A DNA stretch of 64,000 nt. It comes from Talpa occidentalis (Eukaryota; Chordata; Mammalia; Eulipotyphla; Talpidae). Where the stretch lies: positions 79,281,106 through 79,345,105 of the forward strand of contig NW_023601104.1 in NCBI RefSeq assembly GCF_014898055.3. The letters run 5' to 3'. The position numbers were made by a program, and so were the translations under genes. Positions 12,301 through 24,242 of this stretch are shown piece by piece (positions within the stretch are counted from its first letter, which is position 1; each line of letters opens with the position of its first letter). Under the pieces are notes generated by a model. The model searched no databases. It saw only the letters and a program-made list of their open reading frames with translations, and had not been told where the DNA came from.

Positions 12301-15300
12301 CCTGCTCAACCCTGCCTGTGGGCTGAGGTGGTCGACCTGCAGCTCGGCCCCGGACCTACTGGGGGCTGAGGAGGACAATCTGCAGGCTGGCACCAGTCCA
12401 GCCTGGGATTTAGGAGGTTGACCTGCAGGCCAGCCTCAGCCAAGCCTGGGGGCTGACGAGTTCCACTGCAGGCCGGTCCCAGCCCTGCCTGGGGGCTGAG
12501 AACGTTGACCTGCAGGCCGACCCAGCCCAGCCTGGGGGATCAGGATGTCTACCTACAGGTCATCCCCAGATGAGCCTGGGGGCTGAGTAGGTAGGCCTGC
12601 AGGCCCGCACGAGCACAACCTGGGGCTGATGAGGAGGACCTGCAGGCAAGCACCAGCCCTGCCTGGGGGCTGCAGAGGTCGACCTACAGGCTGACCCCTG
12701 CCCTGCCTGGGGGCTGAGGAGGTCTACCTGAAGCCCCGCACCAGCAGAGCCTGGGACTGAGGAGGTCAACCTGCAGGCCGGCACCAATCCAGCCTGGGGC
12801 TGAGGAGGTTGACCTGCAGGCCGGCCCCAACCCTGCCTGGGGGCTGAGGAGGTAGACCTGCAGGCTGGCCCTGTCCAGCCTGAGGGAAGAGGAGGTTGAT
12901 TTGCAGGCGGGCGCCATCCCTGCCTGGTGGCTGAGGACGTCAACCTGCAGGCCAGCACCAGTCTAGCATGGGGCTGAGGAGGTTGACTTGCAGGCCGGGC
13001 CCCAACCCTGCCTGGGGGCTGAGGAGGTCGACCTGCAAGCCAGCCCCAGCCAAGCCTGAGGCATGAGGAGGTCGACCTGCAGGCTGGCCCAGCCCAGCTT
13101 GGTGGCTGACGAGGTTGACCTGCAGGCCGGCCCTAAGCAGCCTGGAGGCTGAGTTGGTCGACCTGGAGGCCGGCTGCAGCCTGGCCTGGAGGCTGAGGAG
13201 GTCGACCTGAAGGATGGCCCCGGTCCATCCTAGGGCTGAGGAGGTCGATCTGGAGCCTGGCCCGGCCCAGCCTGGAGGCTGAGGAGGTCAACTTGGAGGC
13301 CGGCCACGGCCCAGACTGGGGCCTGTGGAGGTTGTCCTGGAGGCCAGCCCCGGCCCAGCCTTTGGGTTGAGGAGGTCAACCTGCAGACCAGCCCCAGACC
13401 AGCCTGGGGTCTGAGGAGTTCGACCTGCAGGCTGGCCCCTGCCCTGCCTGGGGGATGAGGAGATCTACCTGCAGGTCGGCCTCAGGCCTGCCTGGGTGCT
13501 GAGGTAGTCCACCTGCAGGCTGGCACCAGCCAAGTCTGGGACTGAGGAGGTCGACCTGCAGGCTGGCCCCACCCCAGCCTGAGTGCTGAGAAGGTCGACC
13601 TGCAGGCTGGCCAAAGACCAAACACCTAGTGGGGGCTGAGGAGGTCCACCTGCAGGCCAGCACCAGTCCAGCCTGGGATTAAGGAGGTTGACCGCAGGCA
13701 GGCCCCAGGCCAGCCTGGGGGCTGATGAGGTCCATTGCAGGCCGGCCCCAGCCCAGCCTGGTGGCTGACAAGGTCTACCTGCAGGATGGCCCCAGCCCTG
13801 CCTGGGGGCTGAGGAGGTCCACCTGCAGACCGGCACCAGTCCAGCCCGGGGGCTAAGGAGTTTGACCTGCAGGCCGGCCCCACCCCAGCCTGCGGGATGA
13901 GGAGGTCGACCTGCAGGTGGGTCCCAGCCAGTCTGGAGGCTGACGAGGTGGACCGCAGGCTGGCCCCAGCCCAGCCTGGTGGCTGACAAGGTCTACCTGC
14001 AGGCTTGCCCTAAGCAGCCAGGAGGCTGAGTTGGTTGACCTGGAGGCTGGCCCCAGCCTAGCCTGGAGGCAGAGGAGGTCCACCTGCAGGCCGGCCCTGG
14101 CCCATCCTGGGGCTGAGGATGTCGACCTGGAGCCTGGCCCCGGCCCATCTGGGGGATGAGGAGGTCGATCTGGAGGCCGGCCACGGCCCAGACTGGGGCC
14201 TGAGGAGGTTGTCCTGGAGACCAACCCCGGCCGAACCTTTGGGTTGAGGAGGTCGACATGCAGGCCGGCACCAGTCCAGCCTGGGGCTGAATAGGTAGAC
14301 CTGCAGGTTGGCCCCAGCCCAGCCTGGGTGCTGAGGAGGTCAACCTGAAGGCCGGCTCCAGCCCAGCCTGGGGGTTGAGGAGTTTGACCTGCAGACCGGA
14401 CCCAAACCTGCCTGGGGGCTGAGGACGTCAACCTGTAGGCCGGCACCAGTCTAGCATGGGGTCTGAGGAGGTTGACCTGCAGACCGGACCCAAACCTGCC
14501 TGGGGGCTGAGGATGTCGACCAGCAGTCAGGCCCCACCCCAACCTGGGGCATGAGGAGGTCAACTTGCAGGCCGGCTCTAAGCAGCCCAGAGGCTGAGGT
14601 GGTCGACCTGGAGGCCGGCCCCAGCCTAGCCTGGAGGCTAAGGAGGTCTACCTACAGGTCGGCCCCTGCCCATCCTGGGGCTGAGGAGGTCTACATGGAG
14701 CCCCTCCCCGGTCCAGCCTGGGAGCTCAGGAAGTCGGCTTGAGCCCAGCTTTGTAGCTGAGGAGGTCGTCCTTGAGCCTGGGCCCCGGCCCAGCCTGGAA
14801 GCTGAGGAGGTTGACCAGCAGGTCGGCTACGGCCCAGACTGGGGCCTGAGGAGGTTGTTCTGGAGGCCAGCCCTGGACCAGCCTTTGGGTTGAGGAGGTC
14901 GACCTGCAGGCCGGCCCCTTCCCTGCCTTGGGGATGAGGAGATCCACCTGCAGGCCGGCACCAGCTCTGCCTGGGGGCTGAGGAAGTCGACCTATAAGCT
15001 GGCACCAGCCAAGCCTGGGGCTGAGGAGGTCGACCTACAGGCTGGCACCAGCCAAGCCTGGGAGTGAGGAGGTCGACCTACAGGCCGGCCCTTGCCCAGC
15101 CTTGGGGTTGAGGAGGTTGACCTACAGGCCAGCACCAGTCCAGCCTGGGGCTGAATAGGTAGACCTGCAGGCTGGCCCCAGCCCAGCCTGGGTGCTGAGG
15201 TCAACCTGCAGGTCAGCTCCAGCCCTGCCTGTGGGTTGAGGAGGTCGACCTGCAGGCCGTCCCCAGACCTACTGGGGGCTGAGGAGGGCCACTTGCAGGT

Positions 15301-15690
15301 TGGCACCAGTCCAGCCTGGGATTAAGGTGGTTGACCTAAAGGCAGGACCCAGCCCAGCCTGGGGGCAGATGAAGTCCACTGCAGGCCAGCCCCAGCTCTG
15401 CCTAGGGGCTGAGGACGTCGACCTGCAGGCCAACCCAGCCCAACCTGGGGGATCAGGATGTCTAGCTGCAGGAAGGCCCCAGCTGAGCCTTGGGGCTGAG
15501 TAGGTTGACTGCAGGCCAGCCCCAGCCCAGCCTGGAGGCTGACGAGGTGGTCCTGCAGGCTATCCTTAGCCCGGCCTGGAGGCTCAGGTGGTCCACCTGC
15601 AGGGAAGCCCATCTCCTCCTGGAGGACAATGTTACAAAGGTGGAGGTCATTCCCAGCTGGGCTTGGAGGCTGAGGGCTGTTGGCCAGTGA
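9380..15690. repeat. Large GC-rich minisatellite (period about 44 bp, about 140 units)
   Basis: A degenerate tandem repeat of about 6.3 kb. A typical unit reads GAGGAGGTCGACCTGCAGGC followed by CGGCCCCAGCCCAGCCTGGGGGCT, with most units 43-46 bp. GTCGAC, CTGCAG and GGCCGG recur in most units. The edges (9380-9960 and after 15550) are the most diverged, with units such as TGGAGGCTGAGGGGGTCGACC. A SINE at 11051-11322 and some non-repeat sequence around it interrupt the array. Marker units recur at long spacing, which indicates higher-order structure. The long minus-strand reading frames across it (up to 236 codons) follow from unit lengths near 45 bp and are not evidence for a protein. Confidence 0.95.
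11051..11322 (+). mobile_element. tRNA-derived SINE inside the minisatellite
   Basis: Head GGCCTCCCCTGGGACGCAG, B-box-like GTTCGATCTCC, tail AAATAAATAAATC plus an A-rich run. The flanks AAGTTCAAACTT (11037-11048) and AACTTCGAACTT (11321-11332) look like a target duplication with two differences. The insertion therefore predates at least some divergence of the array. Confidence 0.9.
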
Positions 15691-15899
15691 ACCCTGCAGT
15701 CATGACCCACAGAGGTGAGCAGCGCAACTGAGCATAATCACAATAGATACAGCAGAACCTGGCTCCTTACAGCCAGGGCACCCCGGAAGGCTGAATGAGC
15801 AGCTCCTTTGCCTGCCACCCCCACTGCACCCCCAAACCCTTGCCCCCATGATTGCTCTAGACTGCCCCCCACAGCTCTGCTCCTTCCAGGGGGAACAAT
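15691..15899. other. Short unique stretch between minisatellite and CpG island
   Basis: No recognisable feature. A 15-C run follows at 15978-15992. Confidence 0.5.
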
Positions 15900-17750
15900 T
15901 GCTTAGTCTCAGTGTACTCAGCTGTCCTAAGCAGGGGAGTTGGGCTCGTGGGCCTTCTGGTCTCAGCACAAGCTACTCCCCCCCCCCCCCCCGCCCAGCT
16001 GTGGGTACTCTGAGTTCTGAGACACTCAGCTTTCTTGGGGGGACCCGCCCAGCCCCAGGGGTACTCACTGCCGTCCCTGCTGCACCAGGTCTCATCACCA
16101 CCGCTGCCAGGCGGCCCCCGCGCTCAGGCCAGCCCTTTGCCAGTGGGTACGGCCCGTCTAGGGAGAGCGCGCTCCCCGCGGGGCCGCTCGAGTCCCCTCC
16201 CCGCCGTGGGCTGCCCCACAGGCCAGGGCCCCACCCGCCCCCTGAGGTTCCTCGGGCCCTCACCCTCACTCTCCAGCCAACGGGGCTCACCCACAGGTGC
16301 CGTGAGGAGGCTCCGCTGCTCCGTGGGCATCCGCAGCTGCGTCCCACACGTTCGGGGCTCCGGACCTGGGCGCCCGCTTTTGGCGCGTCTGGGCGGCTTT
16401 TTGACACTCCGCCGCCTGCTGCGGAGAACCTCCCCCCAGGCCGCTTAAGGCCACCCCGACTCTCCTCTCCGGCGGGGGCGGGCCACAGAGGATCCCCTCG
16501 CTCCTCCTCCCAGGGCACCTCGGAGGCGTCCCCCGCCCCAGCCCCCAGCCTCTGGCGTGCTCGGGGGTCCCCGCGGTCCGTGGCGGGGCCCCGTCAGCGC
16601 CGGGCGAGCGGGTGGGGCGTCGGGCGCCTGCTCTGGCGCCGCCGCGTCTGCGGCTCGGGGTCCTGGGCGGGTCCCGGCCGGCAGCTCGCCCCCCTCCCCT
16701 CCAGGTCTCCTGCGGCAGCTCCCCGGCCGCGTCTAACTCCTGGGGGTCCGCCGCGCCTCCAGGCTCGTCCTCCCCCCACGGCAGAGCTTCGAGGGACGCT
16801 CGCCCCAGCCCTGCTGTGAGCGGGGCCCAAGTCCGTCGGCGGCCCCCGCCGTGCGCACTGTCCCCCCGCGGCGCCGGGTCGGGGGCCGCAGAGCGGAGCG
16901 CGCCCCGCTTCCCCCGCCCGCTCCCGCCCCAGGACTCGGGGGCCGCGGTCCGGTCGGCGCCGGGCTCTGCCGCCCGGGCCGGCTCCGGAGGGCTCCGGGC
17001 ACACGGGCAGAGGGTCCCGGGGCTGCCGGGGGCTGGCGTGGGCCTTTCGCGTTCTCCCCGACAGCGCAGCTGGGCGCCCGGGGCAGGGCGGGCAGGAGGC
17101 CGGGCCCGGTGAGGCTCCCGACCCCCGGCGAACCCAGACTCTCCGCGCTCTCTGGGCGGGCGCGGCGCGGGCGGGCCGGGGGCTGAGGGGCTGGGGATGC
17201 GGGGCTGAGGTGGGGGGTGTGTGTGCTGAAGGGCTGGCAAGCCCCCCCCCCACCCCCAGCGCCCGGGGGATCGGGACTCTCTCGGGGCTCCCTCCGGCTT
17301 CCCGCGGGGTCTCCTCCTGTCCCGGCCGCGGCCGCGGCGCGTCCGCTCTCGCTGAGGCCGGAGCCCGCCCGGCCGCGGAGACGCCGCCTTATAAGCCGCG
17401 CCCCGGCGCCCAGGTGTGCGCGCTCGCCCGCCCCGCGCCTCCCGCGCCCAGGGCCCGGGTGATGCCGCAGAGGCCCCGGCGCCCGAGCCCGAGCGGCTGC
17501 CTGGACGCCGCAGACCCCCGCTCTGGCCCTGAGCCCCACCCCGGTGCGCGCCCCGGATCTGCTCGGGGCCGCCCCGCAAAGGATCGCAGCTTCTTGTGTG
17601 TTTCGGGAGAGACGCTGGAAAACTAACTGACCCTCCGGTGGCTGCAAACGCGCGGGAGACTTTCTCAGCAGCTCAGGGGCGCCCCATGTCACTCTCGGAA
17701 CCCGCCTCGCCGCCGAGTTAACCTCCCCTGCAGCACTCCGCGGGTTCTCA
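15900..17750. promoter_or_regulatory. CpG island, candidate promoter region
   Basis: About 1.8 kb of very high GC with dense CpG, GGGCGG-like boxes and many CCGCGG/GGCGCC sites. A TATA-like element lies at 17389-17395. CpG islands of this size usually mark promoters. I cannot name the transcript. It lies 2.4 kb upstream of the first recognisable CCDC88C exon in the window and on that strand could serve an internal promoter, or it could be an unrelated GC-rich segment. Long ORFs on both strands (430 and 359 codons on the minus strand, 323 on the plus) are compositional. Confidence 0.65.
17389..17395 (+). promoter_or_regulatory. TATA-like element in the CpG island
   Basis: TTATAAG lies within GCCGCCTTATAAGCCGCG, an AT-rich word isolated in extreme GC. 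If used, a + strand start would fall near 17420. The core TTATAA is palindromic, so a minus-strand start is also possible. No transcript evidence is available. Confidence 0.35.
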
Positions 17751-17964
17751 TCACAGGCCTCCATTTTGCATTTAACCAAAATATGCCAGGGACCCAGCAC
17801 GTCGCCCCCCAAAATAAATCATCTCGGTTCCCATGTGGAATCCAATCCCCTGGCACATTTCAACCTTCAACGCCTGCTCCCCCTGGGTGAGAGCCTCTGC
17901 TTCCCTCTGATCGACTTTTCTCTTTGGCAACTGTTCCCGACAAGGCTCCTTGTTTTCACAACCA

Positions 17965-18688
17965 TGACAGGTTTAGTGTGTGCCCCTAATGGAGGACAAG
18001 AATACAAAGACTGGAAACGAGGTGCCCCAAGACCAAAACCTGACTCACACAAGGAGGTGGGGGTTGAGGGGAATCATGTGACCATTAACCCAGCTGTAGA
18101 GGTTGGGCCTTCAGGCACCAGCGCCTTATCACAAGGCAGGAGACTAAGCAGGATCAGATGTTCTAGGGAGTGTAGCACAGAACTGAGGGGAAAGATATGG
18201 AGATTGGGCCTCCCTGGAATCTCTGGTCCCTTTCTAGTTTTGCCTGTTACCCAACATCAGGCACAAGCAGCCACTCCATAGAGGAGTGACCCCTCCCGAA
18301 GAGAAAAGGACTATATCAGTGCGGTCTCTGCACAGGCTCCGGGCAGCACTCCCACTGCCCACCTATGACTATGCAGGTGCCTCTTCTCACCAGCTCTCTC
18401 CTGCCTGCCGGTGACCTGTACCATGCTGGGGCTTCTCTTCACTGACCTCCCTCAGTGGAGGTAGCTCTCCTCAAGGCTGCCTGCCTGCAACTGTGCAGGC
18501 CTCTCTCAGCAAACCTGTCTCTTTCCCTAATAAACCTGTTATTTAAATGTAACTATGGTCTCTGTCTTGTGGAGAAACTTGCCTGGAACTTACTGTGTGC
18601 CACTGAAACGGGAGCTCTGGTGAAACCTTTCCCAGAGTGAACCCAAGGACCCCACAACTCCAAAAACCCCATCATATGACACTCAACA
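17965..18688 (+). mobile_element. LTR, copy 2 of the family seen at 4366
   Basis: This copy is longer than copy 1. It has a TATA-like GACTATATCAG near 18308, a polyadenylation signal AATAAA near 18529, and an apparent end ...CACTCAACA near 18688. The order of matches to 4366-4850 is collinear and in the same orientation. No internal viral coding sequence adjoins it, so it is probably a solo LTR. No clear target duplication is seen and both ends are approximate. Confidence 0.8.
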
Positions 18689-19328
18689 TTTGTTTTTTCA
18701 CAGCATAGATAAGATTTCTCCAGTTTTCTCTATCTTCATGCTATTACAGCCTCCTTTTCTGAGAGGAATTGGTGTTCAGTGACTGTTTGTCTGTCCTACA
18801 TGGACTGAGGGGCCCAGGCCCAGGCTACTGTTTGATCTTAAGTGGCTAAACCTCGGATGAAATTGTAAGCAGATCCCAGAACAAGTACAGTGGGCAGAGG
18901 AGCACAGCCAAGCCCCACCCCAGCACCCCAGCCTCTAGACCCAGGAAAGCGAGCACCCCGGGACACATCCTCTTTGCCTTTGTGTGCCAGTTAACAGCCC
19001 TGTAGGGCATCACGGTTGAGGAAACTGAGGCTCAGGATGCTGCTGAATTGCTTGAAGACCCCTCTGGGGTGTGGAGTGGGACTGAGACCCAGGCAGAGTG
19101 GAAGCCTGGTACCCCTCAGCCTGCCCTGCACAGCAGGAGACTACAGGCTGAAGCCTGCAGTGTGGGTTGGAACCCAGATTGTGTGAAGCCGGAGTTGGTG
19201 ATTTTTCTGGTGCACCAACCATGACAGCGAGAGCAGGCGCTGGCAACCTCAGCCCCTCATATCAGATCTGCCCACTCCCTGTTTCTACACAGCTGTGAAC
19301 TTTATAAGAATGGCTTTTGCACTTTTTT
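18689..19328. other. Unannotated sequence upstream of the SINE at 19329
   Basis: I see no gene or RNA. The segment near 18980-19060 (CCTGTAGGGCATCACGGTTGAGGAAACTGAGGCTCAGG) has a MIR-like look but is too diverged to call. Confidence 0.4.
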
Positions 19329-19590
19329 TTAAAAGATTTATTTATTTATACAAGAACTGGGGTACAGACCAGATGTGCAGGAGGGTGAGAGGATTCACCA
19401 GAGACAGAGCGGGGAACAGAACAGGCAGACTGATGAAATGCACTGCTGAGAGGAGCAGCGGGTGAGGCAGGAGAGGTCTGTGGCACCATGTGGGTATCTC
19501 CCTGGCCGGCCAGGAATCGAACTGGTGCTGCGGAGGCTGTGGACCGCTTCACAGGGCTGCGCTCAACCTGCTGCGCCACCAGGGAGGCTT
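19329..19590 (-). mobile_element. tRNA-derived SINE
   Basis: Reverse copy with poly-T plus AGATTTATTTATTTATACAAGAAC at its tail side and CTGCGCCACCAGGGAGGC at its head. The flanks GCTTTTGCACTTTTT (from 19313) and GCTTTTACACTTTTT (from 19591) form a near-perfect target duplication. Confidence 0.93.
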
Positions 19591-20143
19591 GCTTTTACAC
19601 TTTTTAATGGTTGGGGGAAATCAAAAGAATTTGTGACAAGTGAAAATGATATGAAATTTACCCTTTGGTAAGTAAAGGCTTATAGAAATGCAGCCATACC
19701 TGGGTGTTTGTCTATCACCTGTGCATTTGCGTATCACCTGTGGCTGCTTTCCTGATGCACCTGTAGGCATGAGTAGTTACAGCAGAGATGGTCTGGCCTG
19801 GGATCCTGAAATGTTCACTCTCTTGGTCTTTCCAAATGTTGTGCCCACCCCTTCTAGAGGAGATCTGTCCAACAGAAATTGGATGCCAGCGCTGTCATAA
19901 CTCTGATTTTCCCAGTAGTCCCATTAAAGGGCCCTCTCACGTGGCCAGGGGCTGCTGGACTGACGCGCAGTCGTAAAGGGAACTTGGTCCTTCCATGTCA
20001 TTGGCCTGATGGTCCCTCCAAGCTTTTACTTCCATAGATAATCCTGAGATGAATGTCTGTGTCCAAAGCCTGGCCCTTCTCTTGGAAACTAGGTTCCCAG
20101 CAGGGATTCCTGGGGTCTGAGCCCTCGTTGACCTGTGTTTTAG

Positions 20144-20289
20144 CTGCTCTCCCACCTCAAGGGGAATTTGGAGGAAGAAAACCATCACCTCCTGAGCCAG
20201 ATCCAGCTGTTGAGCCAGCAGAACAAGATGCTTCTGGAGCAGAACATGGAGAACAAGAAGCAGTACCGTGAGGAGCAGAAGCAGTACAT
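20144..20289 (+). pseudogene. CCDC88C: CCDC88C exon block 1 (end of coiled coil)
   Basis: The acceptor TTTTAG ends at 20143 and the donor AT|GTAAGG follows at 20290. The frame reads [20 protein letters not shown] and then a Q-rich heptad pattern ending QKQY. This is the known end of the DAPLE coiled coil just before the basic linker. The block is open throughout, with no stop or frameshift, and is 146 nt (48 codons plus 2 nt). On its own it looks intact. Confidence 0.9.
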
Positions 20290-22716
20290 GTAAGGGCGCC
20301 TGTTCCTCCACCATGGTGGGGGATGTTGTCCACAAAGGGGTCCCGGCTTCCCCTGACGCACACCACGACCTGTGGTGTTCTGGGCAGAGATCAGCCTGGA
20401 CCCACCGGTATCCTGAGGGCTGTGTCCTTTTTCCAGCACCTGCTTCTCTGGCTGCCCTGGATGGGCTGTAGGTTTCTGCAGGCAGTGATGGTTGGCTTTT
20501 GTTTGCTTTACAAAGGCATGCCCACTGCCCAAACCTGCTTAATCTGCCTTTGGATTTACATCCACTCCTAAAGGTGGGCAAGCACTGTCAGAGCATCTCA
20601 AGGGAAGAACTGAAACTGAAGACCGAGCAGGGGTTCCCTGTCTCATGTTCCCCAATACTGCCTGGCTCCTGGGATGCCGCGCTTGTCCTCCCTTGGGCGA
20701 TGTCTGATGTGCCGGCTCTGGCCTAGGCCCCTCAGGGTGCACAGACCAGTCTCAGTAGCTGGGGCCCTGTCGGGGGCGGGGGGTAGTGAGCTACATCCAC
20801 ACGAGATGTTGAGGTGCAGCACGGGGGAGTCAGGAGGGGTGTGACACAGGATGGGGAGAAGGCAAACCCAGGCGGGGGCGTGCTAGTGGATTGCAGCCGT
20901 GTCTATGTGCAGGCCACGGGCAGGGCTGTCAGGAGCAATGGCTGGAGAAGGAGGCAGTGCTTGGCTGTGCAGGCTTCCATGCCCAGCTAGCAAGTCTGGA
21001 TTTGCTGGGAAGTGTGTGATGGGTGGTGACTAGCAGGGCCTAGAAAACAGCCAGAAATAGAGGTCAAGAGCCCTGGTGCTAGAAGCCTCAAGGTTGAGGT
21101 GGAGTAATCCAAGGTGCTTTGTGCATCTGGGGTGTTTTCACTCCTCCATGTGGTGGGGGCGGGGGCTGTCCTTCCATGTGATAGGGATGGCGGCCAATGT
21201 GGGGACCAGCAGAGGCATGCTACACAGGGACACGGTCCCAACAAGCCCCCACATGCCATCCCAGCCCCCTGTATCCACTGCTGCAGCCTCCTCTGTTCAT
21301 CTTGAGGCGTGCATCACCTACTAAAGGATGGGGTCTGTTGAAAACCACTGCCCTTTGGAGTAAAAATGAACATTGCCTGAAATTGATCCTTTTATAATGC
21401 AGCTAATGAAAGTTCACAGCAGGTGCTGACTTGAGGGGCCCGAGCCCAGGACCCAGGGGATGATCTGATGATGGGCTTGTGTTAGAAGTTGTCTGCAGAG
21501 ACCCTGGAGCAGCCTCCAAGGGGAGCTGCCCCTGGGGGTGGGGGGGTGGAGAGGGGCTGCTGAATCTTTGCGGCTAAACCCAGCCAGTGCTTAAAGCACA
21601 AGGCCAAGACTAGACCTAGAGCCCAGGGCACAATGGGTGGCCAGCGGCTGGTGCGTGGTGAAGACTTCATTTTGCTTGAGGTGCTCCCTTTACGGTGAAA
21701 CCTTGGAAAAGCCCTCAGTTTGGGTGGGACCTCGGCAGCTTCACCATGAAGGAGTCTGAGAAGTTACCTCTGGATCAGGGGTGTCATTTTCAAAGAGGAA
21801 ACCAGGGTTCAGAATAGTGAAGAACATAGAGGTGGCGGAAGGCAGGAGCAGGACAGCAATAGTGACCCGGGGTCGGTGAGGTATGGAGTGCATCACTGCC
21901 GCCCCCGGCGCCCAGATAAAAGTACAGCCTCCGTGTTAGGAAGACCAGAGTCTCAGCCCCTAAGGCTGCCAGGGTCAAGAGGTTCTCTTTGATCCTTCCT
22001 GTATATTTGAAAATATGAACTGGCTTCCAGCATTTCAGAATCAGGAGATTTCGTTTCATAACCTGGATTTTTGGCTTCTTAGAAAACCAACGAAAGATCC
22101 ACCCACAGGGCCTGCAATCATTCCCACACAGCAGTGTGTTCACAACCTTGCTGCAGTCCCCACCACTCCCTCTGGTATTTCTAGGCTGGTTTTGCTGCTT
22201 ATCAAAAGCTTCCTGAAGGCTTTTGAGTTTGTCCCTATGGGGGTTTAGCCAGACACCTGATATTGCAGTGGGTTTAGGTCACCAGTCACTTAGCTGAGCT
22301 GACTTTTTCTACCCTGATGTCCATGTAACTCCCTGAGGCAGACTTTTTCCCCTCACCAAAGGTGAATACCCCCAGGAGCTAGCCCTGTGTCTGACACCTG
22401 TGCCCACCATGCTGGCTGACCTGGCCAGAAAGTCCTTTGGGTTTCTGAGCTTGAACTCCAGGAGGTTAGCGGTTTGCTCCCTGGGGTGCACTTATAGCCA
22501 GAAGACGTGCTCTGGCCAGTCTTCGCAGGACTTTGGGCTTCTAGGACCTGCCTGGGATGCCTCATTATCATGTTCCCAGTGCAGCAATCAAGATGTCTGA
22601 GTCCCAGACATACACTGGACGCCCTGGAGCAGGTCCCAGGCTGGAGCTATGAGTCAGTTTCCTTGTTTTATTTAAAATGGGATGGATAATTTTTCTCTGT
22701 CCCTCTATTCACAGAG

Positions 22717-22803
22717 CAAATTAAATGCTTTGAGAAGACACAAGGTAAAACTGGAAGAAAAAATCATGGATTAGTATAAGTTCTATGATCCTGCTCCAAA
22801 GAA
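22717..22803 (+). pseudogene. CCDC88C: CCDC88C exon block 2 with premature stop
   Basis: The block reads KLNALRRHKVKLEEKIMD, then TAG at 22772-22774 where the family has glutamine, then YKFYDPAPKK. The donor GTGAGT starts at 22804. Of two candidate acceptor AGs (ending 22714 and 22716), the second keeps the frame from block 1 but drops one codon. The first corresponds better to the family junction but meets TAA within three codons. Either way the reading frame is closed. CAG to TAG is a single C-to-T change. Confidence 0.9.
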
Positions 22804-24009
22804 GTGAGTTGAATAAGATTTTCATGATTTAAATGCAGCCCCAGAAGCTGTCCTCTTTCATGAGGGAGCGGACTGGCTGCTGGAGCAGGCCCATGTGTTG
22901 GGGTGGGGGCCTCTGGGGGTAGGGTTTTGACTTGCTCTCAGCCCTGCCCTCTGTGCTCCAGCTCCTCCATGAGGGAGGTAGATGCTGGCTGGCCCAGAGG
23001 AGACACAGGCGTGATTTAGCCACAAGCCCTCTGGGGGCCAGAGGAGACTTGAACGCAGTACGGGAGGGTGGCCTTGTCAGATTTCATCTTGGGATTGAAC
23101 AGGTCAGAGAAGGCCACAGTGTGCTTGTGTGGAGCTGGGTAGGACACCTGGGCCAGCCACTCAAGGTCCTCAAACCTGGGAGTCTTTAGACCTGACACGG
23201 TCTTCTCTGGCTTCTCCAACTGCGGACAGCTCCGCAGACACACTGCCTGGTGTGAGCTGGCTCGCCCCCAGGAGCTGGCCCTTGGTGAGTCCTGTGCCTC
23301 CAGCGGGGTGGCAGGTCCCCATGCCTCTTTAGGCGTCTGTTGAAATCCCAGAACCACAGAATTCCAGAACCTGTGTCTAAATCATCCACCAGGCAGAGGC
23401 CAAGGCCCAGGTGAGGAAGTGGAATGGTTGCAGTAAATGCCATGCTCTCAGCTCCACGCAGGATCAGAAAGCCATGTAGTTCTTTCTGTTCCCCTGGATT
23501 CCTGCCACTCAGCTGCCGCTCAGTTGCTCCTTAAATTCGCTGGTGTTGGCTCTGACGGCTGCTCTTCCCCTGTTCCCACTCCTCAGTGCCAGGCGTCGTC
23601 AGAGGATGTCAGTATAGCTGAAAATGAGTGGGGGTGGAGAGTGACTACACTTATGCATTTGGACAGAAAGATTGTCCGAGAGCTGGCTGAGACTAGTGCT
23701 GTGCCACTCCATCCGTCCCGCAAACCGTCCAGAGCCCAAGGCCCGGCAACAAGTGCTGTCTTCTGGGCGGCTGCTGAAGGTCTCGGCCTCGAGGCATACT
23801 TCCCCCATCTCACCCAGAATTACATCCCACCCTCTGAGCCTCGGATGCGATGTCCCTGGCAGTGGTGAGGAGGCTGTCATTCCGAGCCCTGAATTAATGG
23901 ACAGCAATGCCGGCTGTGATGGAAATCCCAACCCCCATGAGGGAACCAGCCCCCTGCTGCAAGGCAGTGGGGCTTGGTTGGGGTCTTCTAAAATTCCTCT
24001 TCTAACTAG

Positions 24010-24242
24010 GAAAAACCACTGGATTGGAACCAAAGCCTTAGTCAAACTCATCAAACCAAAGAAAGTGGGTTCCAGAGAACGTTTGAAGGCAACCACAGAC
24101 AGCCCTCCCTGGAAGCTGGAGGCCCCAGACCCGGCCTCCCTGTCTGCTCAGCCTCTCAGATCTCAGCCAGAGAACCCCGAGACCCCATGTAGCTCAAACA
24201 GTGCGGAAGAGCAGGGCGCCCACAACGGGCCAGTGTGGAAAG
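24010..24242 (+). pseudogene. CCDC88C: CCDC88C exon block 3 (basic linker region)
   Basis: The acceptor CTAACTAG ends at 24009 and the donor AAAG|GTAGGT starts at 24243. The frame reads [20 protein letters not shown], then [14 protein letters not shown] and a serine/proline-rich stretch ending AHNGPVWKG. The segment is basic and then low-complexity, as in DAPLE after the coiled coil. It is open across its full length and shows no lesion. Confidence 0.9.

Noticed and set aside
11358..14563. Minus-strand ORFs of up to 236 codons with repeats like GPACRSTSSAP
   Set aside because: They are translations of a minisatellite with unit length near 45 bp. Several frames are open at once and units of 43-46 bp break the frame repeatedly.
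9380..15690. Regular short repeats that might suggest a CRISPR-like array
   Set aside because: Units are contiguous without unique spacers and the DNA is mammalian.
16287..17812. Long minus-strand ORFs (430 and 359 codons) and a 323-codon plus ORF in the CpG island
   Set aside because: They overlap one another in several frames, are Arg/Pro/Gly/Ala-rich, and lie in extreme GC where stop codons are rare. No domain is visible.
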